The translations under genes and the position numbers were made by a program. Source: Thozetella sp. PMI_491 (taxonomy: Eukaryota > Ascomycota > Sordariomycetes > Chaetosphaeriales > Chaetosphaeriaceae). From it: 64,000 bases of DNA. Below are positions 12,894 to 22,825 of the stretch, in pieces. Every line of letters begins with the position of its first letter. Position 1 is the first letter of the stretch. The notes beneath the pieces are model-generated. The model worked only from the letters and a program-made list of their open reading frames with translations, was not told where the DNA came from and ran no database searches. The stretch is from contig MU270043.1 of NCBI GenBank assembly GCA_021432635.1, positions 806,001 through 870,000 on the forward strand, given 5' to 3'.

Positions 12894-14009
12894 ATGGCTA
12901 CGAAGGCATCCGACTATGCCATATCGGTCGATGGTCACTTCTACCGCCTGAGCGAGGAGGAGAAACGCACCTGCGGTACCATCGTAAGCGTTAATATACG
13001 CTCTCGTGAGAAGATCAATAGAGATGACAACAGTCATAACCCAGCTCTTGACTGGAATGGTGAGGGCGGCAATCACGACTATATCTGCGTTGGCGTGATG
13101 CCATTGTCCGAGCCACCGGTTCCAAACCGAGAGCGGCGTCGAGTGAGCAACAATACATTGCTCGCAAGTTCCGAGTTGGTCCAAGACTGCGTCGTAGGAT
13201 CTGACACGAAGGTGTTCCGAGTGGTGCGTCCGCTGGGTGGTGCGGCATGGAACAGCTGTATTGTGCGCGGCCTTGGCGATTCCCTAGTAGCATTCCCCAT
13301 CCTATTCGAAGAGGGGTTCTACTTTGAGCAGTTTCGAGATGACAACGTACCAACTGTGCAGAAAAAGAGGGAGGTGTGGACCGCGATCCAAGTCAGAGCA
13401 GTGCGGTCTGCCGCCAGCCGGAATTTCGTGAAATCACAGAATGGTACACCTGGGCACGACAGCCCTGCGGTACCGCCCCTCAAATACAAACAAGAACAGG
13501 ATCATCAAGAAAACCTGACCCGTAGCGGGGGATCTCGTGAGAAGACTCGGGGAGCCATCAATACCGAGTCTAAGCTAGTGCCCAGCCCAGCCCAGCCAAA
13601 GCTATCTCATACTCCCGAGGCGGGCAGGCTTGGCTCCCAGGATATAGCTCCGGGGCTCGTGAATATCGAGGCCGGAGCCCAGGTCCAGCCAACGCAGCAA
13701 AAGCTATCAGCAATTGAATTCGAGATCAGTGCTCTGAAGGAAGAGAACGCCACTCTCCAGGCAAAATACACCAAATCCGAGAAGCAGCTCAAGGCTGTGG
13801 TAGTGCACAATGCTACCCTACATGAGCAGATTGCCTCTTGCGAAAACAGCAATGAGCTGCTCAAGGGACAGAACAACGCACTGAAGTCTGAGGTCGCATC
13901 ATTGGAGGCCCGCATATCTCAGTTTGCGCAGATGCGATCGGACGCCCTGGAGCTCACCAAGCAGCTAACCGAGGCCATGGGCGATGTTGAAATGGAGCAC
14001 GGCGTCTAG
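12894..14009 (+). CDS. Unrecognised protein with C-terminal coiled coil
   Basis: Single-exon frame of 371 residues starting at an ATG in good context (CAAAATGG). I do not recognise the family. Residues 1-170 look folded (GHFYRLSEEEKRTCGTI, IVRGLGDSLVAFPILFEEGFYF), 170-255 are polar and low-complexity (Gln/Ser/Pro), and about 265-365 form a coiled coil (EFEISALKEENATLQAKYTK, EVASLEARISQFAQ). No signal peptide or membrane segment. It ends in an acidic tail (EAMGDVEMEHGV). It lies opposite to another coiled-coil orphan at 10616-11763. Codon pattern and length make it a likely real gene, probably lineage-restricted. Confidence 0.65.
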   Translation: MATKASDYAISVDGHFYRLSEEEKRTCGTIVSVNIRSREKINRDDNSHNPALDWNGEGGNHDYICVGVMPLSEPPVPNRERRRVSNNTLLASSELVQDCVVGSDTKVFRVVRPLGGAAWNSCIVRGLGDSLVAFPILFEEGFYFEQFRDDNVPTVQKKREVWTAIQVRAVRSAASRNFVKSQNGTPGHDSPAVPPLKYKQEQDHQENLTRSGGSREKTRGAINTESKLVPSPAQPKLSHTPEAGRLGSQDIAPGLVNIEAGAQVQPTQQKLSAIEFEISALKEENATLQAKYTKSEKQLKAVVVHNATLHEQIASCENSNELLKGQNNALKSEVASLEARISQFAQMRSDALELTKQLTEAMGDVEMEHGV

Positions 14010-14840
14010 CCTGGCTGATGACGGAGCGTGAATCAGGGACACCTAACGGATGCCTACAAGGAGGACTTTGGGGGCTATGATCCGACCTGCGGCCTAACGT
14101 TCTGTCTTTGTTACAATGCGGCGGAGCGGAGGAAAGATCGGAATCTCTAGCAAAGAGAGGCACTCTGCCACTTGGGGCTAGCTGACAGACATATCTCACT
14201 CCTGCATTGTGAGAACTAGCATAAGAGACTTTAAAATCATTAATTTTAATTTACCAATCATTCATAGACTCCAAACCATTCTAATTTGTGCGCGGTGTAA
14301 TCCTATGCGCTTCACCCATCAAGAGATGATGTCAACAAGCCCCTATTCCGAGCTCCACCAATTACCGTCGTGGCCAGGAAAGTTGCTACTTTACAACACA
14401 AAGTTATCGCCGCGACGTCGTTGGCCACTTTATCTCTCGGTGAGTTCTGCAAAAGAAGTTTATGGAAGAATATGTATGCTGCTTCCTTCCAGTCTCCAAT
14501 CCAATCTTCGGCCAGCGCGTTTTGGCGATCCAAGCACCCTACACCGGGCTGAAGCTGCTCGCTATACCACCAATTTCGCACAGGACACGCACTGACCCCA
14601 CCTCCGAGCAAAGCGCAAACGCAGAGTAATCCTTTCGCACCTTGGGCCATTGCTTTGCATCACCCTCATCTCCACAGGGCAGTATGACAAAGGTTGAGGT
14701 GAAGCTCTCGTTGTCTTTGTGTCCTGGCTGATATATATATTGAGCCATCCCCTTGCCCACACGAACTCGCGAACCGGCTTGAATGATCATCTCCACCCTG
14801 GAAGCGGAATTTTCCGTATCGATGGAAGGCGTTCAGATGC
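14010..14840. other. Intergenic, nothing recognised
   Basis: About 830 bases at convergent 3' ends. AT-richer around 14220-14290 (ATTAATTTTAATTTACC), consistent with 3' UTR/poly(A) signals. No supported gene. Confidence 0.4.
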
Positions 14841-15944
14841 TCATCCACGGTTCAAGGTGTTCCCGCTACCCCTTGCATTGGCCTCCTTGAACTCGTCCCA
14901 CGCGCGGGCCTTCATCGTCTCTTGGTCCGCCTTTTCGATGTTGTCCTCATCTGGCTCCGGTATTCTCCCACTCGCCTCGCCGCCTCCCTCGATAATACCG
15001 CCCCGTCTCCTCTCTTCCTCCAGATACTCGTCAATCGACATTGTAGGCAAGTTGTGACCCGGCCGAAAGACTCCTTTCGCAATATCCTGGCGGGTACCCA
15101 GAAGCGTGAATGGCTGCAGCGGCTTGCCTTGTTTGCTCAGTAGCGGGCCGTTCATGGCGCTCCGGAGCCGTTGCATGGGTACTCGGTCAAGTCGGTCATT
15201 GAAGTCATCTCCTTGCTCTTCTTTGCGCCGGCGCTCGTCTTCCGCAACGGTGGTTCCCGAAGGATACAGCGGCTCCGGAGCCTGCAATAGCACCTCGACC
15301 TCGCGGTTCAGGCCCTCCAATCCCTGGAAGGTCATGTGCGTGCAGAACTCCAAGTTGGCGAGGTGAACGGCCCGCACTGCCTCCTCGTCTCCCGTGTCGT
15401 TGCCGTCGCCAGCAAAGTTGGCGTACTGGGGCTGCTTTCGCAGGAAGTCAAGCTTTGCACGAAGCTCCTTCTCAGCCTTGAAGTTAGCAATTTTGGAGTC
15501 TCGCCGCGCGGCGGGGTCGCTAGGGACGGTGCTGAAGGTGGACGGCGCATCGGAGTATTGCTCGAGTAGCTTCTTGTACCGAGGTTTCAGGAGACTGTAG
15601 CTGTCGAGGAGATGGATGAAGCGCTCATAGGAGTCGCGGGCGCTGTCGAGGGTGCGTATCCGGTCGCGCGGGGAGGCCAGCGGGGCCTTCTGGATGAGGC
15701 CAGCCAAGTGATAGTTGACGAGAAGGTAGGGGAGATCCGAGGTAGCGATGTCTTCGGCGCTCTCGTTGGGGCTGAAGATGGAGAGGGCACTGACGAGATT
15801 CAGGCACTCGTTATAGCTCTGGATGGCGGCAGACAGGGTGTCGGTGTAGCTTTCGGCTTTGGCATCGTAATGCTGCTCCATCTCGAGGCGCTTCCCCTCG
15901 GCGCTAGCGAACAACGACTTGAGCGAGCGCGGTTCGGCCGTCAT
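14841..15944 (-). CDS. tap42: TAP42/alpha4-family PP2A regulatory protein
   Basis: TAP42 binds the catalytic subunits of PP2A-type phosphatases and relays TOR kinase signalling in the cytosol. Single exon of 367 residues, the usual fungal size. The first ATG is at 15944 (MTAEPRSLKSLF); the frame continues upstream only through a TTG. The N-terminal two thirds are helical repeats (LPYLLVNYHLAGLIQKAP, RDSYERFIHLLDSYSLL, YKKLLEQYSDAP, R-D-SKIANFKAEKELRAKL), which is the TPR-like alpha4 core, and the C-terminal part has the hallmark MSIDEYLEEERRRGGI followed by an acidic, disordered tail. Transcribed away from dcl1, with about 1 kb between the two starts. Confidence 0.93.
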   Translation of the reverse strand: MTAEPRSLKSLFASAEGKRLEMEQHYDAKAESYTDTLSAAIQSYNECLNLVSALSIFSPNESAEDIATSDLPYLLVNYHLAGLIQKAPLASPRDRIRTLDSARDSYERFIHLLDSYSLLKPRYKKLLEQYSDAPSTFSTVPSDPAARRDSKIANFKAEKELRAKLDFLRKQPQYANFAGDGNDTGDEEAVRAVHLANLEFCTHMTFQGLEGLNREVEVLLQAPEPLYPSGTTVAEDERRRKEEQGDDFNDRLDRVPMQRLRSAMNGPLLSKQGKPLQPFTLLGTRQDIAKGVFRPGHNLPTMSIDEYLEEERRRGGIIEGGGEASGRIPEPDEDNIEKADQETMKARAWDEFKEANARGSGNTLNRG

Positions 15945-16998
15945 AGTCGGGGCTGCGGTGCCGGGCAATAGACTTTGAAAAGTAGATCAAAGAGAGCGGA
16001 GATCGCAGCTGCGGAAGAAAGTGAAGGTGAAATGTGGTTGACGCCTTTGATGGCCTGTAGCAGTTTGTAGTCCAGGGAGAATGAAGACCGGCTAGTCCAA
16101 TGGGGGGGGGGGTTCGTGGAGCTCTGCTGCCCCGCCTTCAGCTCTTATCGCTCTTATCGCTCTTGTCAGGGCCATCTAATCGCACCTTTTTTGGGGGGGG
16201 GGGAGCGAGTGGCTAAAGCTCCTCAGGCAAGGGGTGTGTGCATTTGTCCCACCGTTGTCGCATAGGTACAGTCAGTAGTGCTGTACATACAAACGGATCG
16301 CAGGAGAATAAACACTTGGTACGGCCTTGACGCGTGATTCTCAACGTCCATTTGTGCCGAAGCAAAAATTACACAGCGAAAGAGAAAGCAACAACATCTT
16401 GAGGGCCCATACTGGGCTTTTCTATCATGGGCCACAATCTTCCCCAAGCTCCGTCTACCGTGATACTTGACTCTCCTCTCGTTATTAGGGCCAGCCAGCC
16501 GCTCTGTTCCCAGCACCGGGGAGACGGCAGCGAGTAGAAAAGGGCAACCGCTACCAACTTTTTCACTCAACCCGTATTCCTCCGCTGAGGCGTGATAGCT
16601 GGTTTGTTTGCGTCGGGTGCACTTCGTTTCGCGCTCGGCGGTCAGGGCAGCAAACATACTACCCGAGCAGCTGTTTGGCCCATTTACTTCTGTGCTGTAG
16701 GTCGGTACTGCTCGTTGGTGCCCAGCCATCACCACCCATCTGGATTCCCCTTCTTTCACACGCGCCCATCTTGCTTGCTTTTCGTTGCCTCTGCTTCCTC
16801 AAGGGCGGGAACAGACTACTTTCAATACAAGCCAGTCGCCCATATTCGACGGAAGGCACAGCGCCTGAGGAATCACCAACCTCTCTCCTCACTTTTATCC
16901 CTCCCCCCGAGTCGAAGCCTCCGACGGTAACTGACGACAGTATTTAGCTGGTCTTTCCATTTGGCCACAACCGTAGCCAAGTAAAATCTTTCTCAGCT
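15945..16998. promoter_or_regulatory. Divergent intergenic region between tap42 and dcl1
   Basis: About 1.05 kb. It holds two G-runs (about 16101-16110 and 16194-16203), a short direct repeat TCTTATCGC (three copies near 16142-16165; GATAA on the other strand) and a pyrimidine-rich stretch before dcl1. No conserved protein is seen. Confidence 0.45.
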
Positions 16999-19900
16999 AT
17001 GGATCCGCACCGGCAGCCCGCTCTGCCCAATATCCAGCAGACTGCCAGGGTCCGGAGCAATGTGATGCCGGCCCCAGTCCAGTCATCTGACCTCATCTTA
17101 GCCGAATTTCAGAATCGCCTCAGTCTGCAGTTCAGCGATGGCTTTGATGGATACAACGACTCCGGTAGCGAGGACGATGACACCCATGGGCTGGTCATCA
17201 ATGGACCTTCCAAGCAACGGAAGATCTCCGAGAAGAAGCGGGCCGACAATGCGATCTTCGAGCACTGGATCGAGAAGAATCACTCAGAGCTGTCCAAGGG
17301 GCCCCAGAAACCCGTGTCCGACGGCCAGTTCGGGCGCCCTTGGGCCGACAAGGGCGGAAAGAGGATCATTGACAGGGCCCGAGAGTATCAGGTCGAGCTC
17401 TACGAGAGAGCCAAGCATCAGAACACGATAGCCGTTCTGGATACGGGTTGGCCTTTTGCCCCTCACATATTTCCGCATGTGCACTCTGACAACCCCATAG
17501 GCTCCGGAAAGACCTTAATTGCTGCACTGCTCTTGCGGTGGATTATCGAGCAAGAGCTGGAAGACCGCGCCCAAGGCCAGCCGAAGCGTATTGCTTTCTT
17601 CCTCGTCGACAAGGTCGCTCTGGTATTTCAGCAGCACGCAGTACTATCCTGTAATCTGGACTATCCTATAGAGAAGCTTTGCGGGGAGCTGGTTAGTTCT
17701 CAGCACACCAAGGCTTACTGGGACATGATTCTCGAGGAAAACATGGCTGTGGTTTGCACTGCCGAGATCCTCAACCAATGCCTTCACCATTCCTTCCTCC
17801 GCATGGAACAAATCAACCTCCTTGTTTTTGACGAGGCTCATCATGCCAAGAAGGACCACCCCTATGCTCGGATAATCAAAGATTTCTATGCCAAGGATGA
17901 GGAGGAGGAACGCCGACCACGAATCTTAGGGATGACTGCCTCTCCGGTCGACGCGAAGCGCGACCCTCTCATAGCTTCCGCAGAGCTCGAGGGCTTGCTG
18001 CACAGCAGAATCGCTACTACAGATGACCCTACGGCGGCGAAGAACTCCATCCTAGAGGAATGGGTGGAATACAGCCCGCTACCGCCCCCCTTTCAGACTG
18101 CTCTACACTGCCGACTATTTGCCCTTCTGGGAGGACACGAGCTATTCCAGAAGCCTTTTACGAGCTCAATGAAAATCACAGGGCACCTTGGCCCTTGGTG
18201 TGCCGATAGGTTCTGGCAGCTGTTCTTTGCCCAAGGCGACGTTCTCAAGATCGAGGTCAAGACGGAGAGAAACCTCCTGAAGGGCTTTACTGATAATGAG
18301 GTGCTAGACAGTCGCCTCAACCAAGTCCGGGATGGACGTGCTCTAGTGGACAACTACCAACTCAAAGCAGTGAAGTTGGACGAAGAATATCTCTCCTCCA
18401 AGGTTATCGAGCTCGTCAATCTTCTGAGGAAGTACTTTGCAAAGGAAAACACAAGCGCCAGATGCATTGTCTTCGTACAGGAGAGAAATACAGCCGTGCT
18501 CCTAGCAGACCTCCTACGGCAGCCAGGCCTGAGAATTCGTGGCCTGGAAGTGGGTATCCTGGTGAGTGAGACAATTCCAAAATCTCTTGCTCTGGCCCTG
18601 CTAACGAGCTCTCCCAGGTCGGGGGTGGTCGTACGGATGGCGGTCCTAGCAAGAAGATCTCATTCCGAGACCAGGCAGCGACAATATTGCAGTTCAGACG
18701 GGGAGAGCTCAACTGCCTACTCGCCACCTCGGTTGCCGAAGAGGGGCTCGACATACCTGACTGCAACGTCATCATCCGATTCGACATGGGAGCTACTCTG
18801 ATTCAATACATACAATCCAGAGGTCGTGCGCGCCAGGACAACTCAGTCTATATCCACATGATCGAGCGTGGGAATCGGGAGCACAAGAAAAAGTCGGTCG
18901 AGAACGAAGTCCAGGAGAAGCTGCTGCGACAGCTTTGCACCGCTCTCCCGGAGGATCGAAAGCTGACGGGAAATGATTTCAACTTGGATTACTTCCTAAA
19001 GAAGGAGCGCAGCCAGCGTGTCTACACAGTCCCTTCGTCGGGTGCGAAGCTGACGTACAAGCAAAGCCTGATCTGCCTCGCTACCTTTACTGCCTCGCTG
19101 AGCCCAAATAGCGACATCTCTCTGTTGCCCGACTATGTCGTCGTGCCGGCTGGCGGTGGCTTCCAGTGCGAGGTGATCATGCCTCAATGCTCCCCGGTGA
19201 AGCATGTCATCGGCAAGATCCACAGCTCCAAAGCAGTAGCCAAGTGCTCTGCGGCCTTCGAGATGTGCTTACGGCTTATTAAGGGTAGGTACCTTGATGA
19301 GCATTTGCGGCCGACGTTCATGAAGCGGATCCATGCCATGCGGAACGCTCGACTTGCTGTGAGTTCAAAAAAGACGGACCAGTATTCCATGCGCATCCGC
19401 TCTGAAATCTGGGCCACTCTCGGGCAACCAGCTCATCTCTTTGCCATGGTTCTGACTCTGTCAAATCCGGAGGTCCTACCTCGAGATTCCATCCCACTCA
19501 TCTTGTTGAGCCGCGAGCCGATCCCACAAGTCGCACCGTTTCGTCTCTTCTACGGAGCAGACCAGACCACAGCCGTCTCTTGCGTTCCAGTGTTGAAGCC
19601 ACTCAGAATTAGCGCTATCGATCTTGATGGCCTGACAATATTCACCTTGAAAATCTTTCAGGACATTTTCAGCAAGGAATACGAGCCTGAGAAAGCATCT
19701 GAAAAGCTCCCATACTTTCTCGCGCCAGCCTCTGGTCGTCACGGTCAAGATTTCTCCCGGACAGATGATGTACGTACCATCATCAATTGGGAGGTCGTGG
19801 AACGTGTTCGGAGTACACCCGCGGTCGAGTACAAGTTTGAAAACGAGCCGGAAGAGTTCTTCAAGGACAAATATTTGACTGATCCATGGGATGGTTCTCG

Positions 19901-21891
19901 CAAGTTCTACAGCCTTGGCCGACGCTACGACATGAGGCCCACAGATCAGGTACCCGATGGCGTCGTCCCGCCTGGCCATCGATCTTGGAGAGATGTTGGC
20001 CAGAAACGCGATATCCTCAACTACAGCGTGAGCTTATGGTCTAAGTCTCGTGCCAAATGTGTATGGAAAGAGGACCAGCCGGTTGTCGCGGCAGAACTGC
20101 TGTCGGTGCGCCGCAATCTCCTGGATGACAGCATAAGAGCGGAGGACATGGCTCCAAAACAATGCTTTCTCATCCTAGAGCCTCTCATGATATCACCGGT
20201 ATGTGTCTCGTCCTAACCGCTCCACGATACCGGCTTTAACATGGCAATAGCTTCCCGTCGACGTTGTTTCCATGGCATATAATCTCCCGGCCATCATCCA
20301 CCGCATTGACTCAAATCTCGTCGCCATGGATGCTTGCAAAATGCTCGGCCTAGATATTCGCCCAAGTTTGGCTCTCGAAGCGCTGACCAAAGACAGCGAC
20401 AACACGGACGATCACGGAACCGAGCAGATCAACTTCCAGCATGGGATGGGAAACAACTACGAGCGGCTTGAGTTGCTTGGAGATTCCTTTCTCAAGATGG
20501 CTACCACCATTTCAGTCTTCACGCTTATACCAGAGAGCAACGAAGCAGACTTGCACACGGAGCGCATGCTCCTGATATGCAATCAAAACCTCTTTAACCA
20601 CGCATTGGAGGTAAATCTGCAAGAGTATATTCGGTCTAAGGCTCTCAACCGGCGGACCTGGTATCCTTCGAACTTGCAGCTGAAACGTGGCAAGCACGCA
20701 ACCACAGAGAGTGGGCACACACTCGGGGACAAGACCATTGCGGACGTCTGCGAGGCTCTCATTGGTGCTGCCTACCTGACAACTAGAGGGAGCGAACACC
20801 CCCTAGACATGGCGGTCCGGGCGGTCAAAGTAATGGTCGCCAACAAGAACCACCCTATGACTCGTTATGCAGAGTATCACGCTTCCTACCGTAAACCCGA
20901 GTGGCAGACTCGGCCAGCCACCTCGCCCCAGCTCGAGATGGCCAAAAGGTTCCGTGAACATATGGGATACACCTTCAAGGATCCTGCGCTACTCCGGTCT
21001 GCTTTCATGCATTCGACGTACGGGCCGATGAGTTTTGAGCGCATCCCAACCTATCAGCGGCTCGAGTTCCTAGGCGACGCCTTGCTAGACATGGCCTGTG
21101 TGGATTACCTATTCACCAACTTCCCGACGAAGGATCCCCAGTGGTTGACAGAGCACAAGATGGCCATGGTGTCGAACCAGTTCCTCGGATGCCTTTCCGT
21201 CTCACTCGGCTTTCACAAAGCCTTGCTACATGCGTCAAGCTCTTTCCAACGGGATATTCCGCGATACGTTGAGGAGATCACCATGGCACTCGCGCTGGCC
21301 CAGGAGGATGCTGAACGCGATGGAAGGCCGGCGTCTACCTACGCACGCGATTACTGGGTGCAGTGCTCAAGCCCGCCAAAGTGTCTGCCGGATGTGGTCG
21401 AGGCATACGTCGGCGCCATCTTCATCGATAGCGGCTATGACTACGCTCCCGTGCAAGCCTTTTTCGACACCCACGTACAACCCTACTTTGCAGACATGGG
21501 CGCCTACGACACATTTGCAAGCAAGCATCCCATGACGTTCCTTTCGCACCAAATGCAGAGCAAGTTTCACTGTACCGAGTGGCGCACAATGTCCCAGGAA
21601 TTGGCCCCTGCAACGGCCCTTGACGAGTTGGCCGACAGGGTGACCACTTCGTCAGGCGACGGTACCGTGCGCAGAGTAGTGTCCTGCATCATGGTGCACG
21701 GCACTGTATTTGCGAGCGCGACGTCGGTAAGCGGCCGCTACGGCAAGATCGCGGCGGCGAAGAAGGCGCTAGGGATCCTCCAGGACCTATCGCCGGGGGA
21801 GTTCCGCCTCAAACACGGCTGCCGCTGCAGTGCCGGCGAAACTGGTGGCAACGTAGCCGTCAATGCTGAAGCGCACGGCACAGCAATCTAA
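16999..21891 (+). CDS. dcl1: Dicer-like 1 (RNA-silencing nuclease), 4 exons
   Basis: Cuts double-stranded RNA into siRNAs for quelling and antiviral silencing. Exons 16999-17446, 17501-18561, 18618-20198 and 20251-21891 give 1576 residues, normal for fungal DCL1. Order: DExD/H helicase with Walker A TGSGKT at 149-154 and DEAH at 260-263; helicase C (CLLATSVAEEGLDIPDCN, QSRGRARQDNS); Dicer dimerisation region; RNase IIIa with ERLELLGD at about 1101-1108; RNase IIIb with QRLEFLGD at about 1299-1306 and its later DVVEAYVGAIFIDSG; C-terminal dsRNA-binding region. Cys1471, His1513, Cys1554 and Cys1556 match the zinc-binding set known in S. pombe Dcr1. The first intron (54 nt, donor GTTGGC) lies within the Walker A glycine codon and has no stop in frame. 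The closest paralogue type is DCL1 rather than DCL2 (RIIDRAREYQVELYERAK). No clear PAZ domain by eye. Confidence 0.95.
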
Positions 21892-22825
21892 GGACGACTA
21901 GCTCCCCTTTATGCGAGAGACTCCCGCTGCCGAACGGAGCGAGCCCGGTTCTCAGTGTCCCTCATCGAACCCCCACTTGAGACATCGAGATTAAGGAAAA
22001 GCCGGCATCGGTTGCGTTAGCATGTGAAAAGAATATACCAAGTGCTTTGAGGAAGGACGGACGGCCATTGCTGAGGAGATGAAATGTGTGTAGTAGCGAA
22101 TGTGTGGTAGCCGCTCCCCCCCATGCGTACATAAAACCCCGAGGTAAGCTTGCGCACGATGTTGGACGAGGACCAGATAACCAACTAGGCCACTCTCTTC
22201 TCCCCGTGCGGACCCGAAAGGATCCGCAGAGGCCACCGGCAGTGTCGTGGCGGCGATGTTGCGCAGTTGGAGTCTGGAGGGATGCTAATCCTTGTCTGTG
22301 TGACGGGCCGCTCTGCATTATCTGCCGTTCAAATCTGGGCAAGGATGTCAAAAGGGGGTAGAAAATTTTTGGGAGTTGGCCAGAATGAGAAGGGCCAAAA
22401 GACGTTAAGCTATGATGGACCGATGTCTTCGATAGAGTTGCTATCGAACCCTTGTCCGGCCACGCGATTTTTGCCAAGTTGGCTCTAAAACAGGCGTTTG
22501 CCGTAGATAATAGAGACAGTCGATCACCTAGATGCGCCACCATCCTGTAGTATATCCAGAAGCCTTCCTTGCCATAGGGTATAGACACCGTCGCCCCGCC
22601 CGAATCCAGATGAGACAAAGGAAACTCCCAAGGGCGGCCACGCGCCGGCATATAGTATCCAAACCTCCGGGCCTAGAAGCCAGCCTTCTGCGCCGACTTT
22701 CGTTACCGACCAGCGCCCTGTCAGTTTTGACTTGCAATAACCAAACCGCCAATCCCAAGCCCATGCACTTCATGATTACCACCTAAAGCAAGTACCACTT
22801 CCCAATCAAAGGTGCTCGTCGCCCG
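21892..22825. other. Convergent 3' intergenic region
   Basis: About 930 bases between dcl1 and the convergent gene. A 229-codon open frame with an ATG exists on the minus strand (22651-21962), but its sequence has no domain-like pattern and it lies where both 3' UTRs are expected. Confidence 0.4.

Noticed and set aside
15945-15968. Eight-residue N-terminal extension of TAP42
   Set aside because: It begins with TTG; the first ATG at 15944 gives the usual family N-terminus.
21962-22651. 229-codon minus-strand frame with an ATG
   Set aside because: No domain-like pattern, random-looking composition, and it sits where two convergent 3' UTRs are expected.
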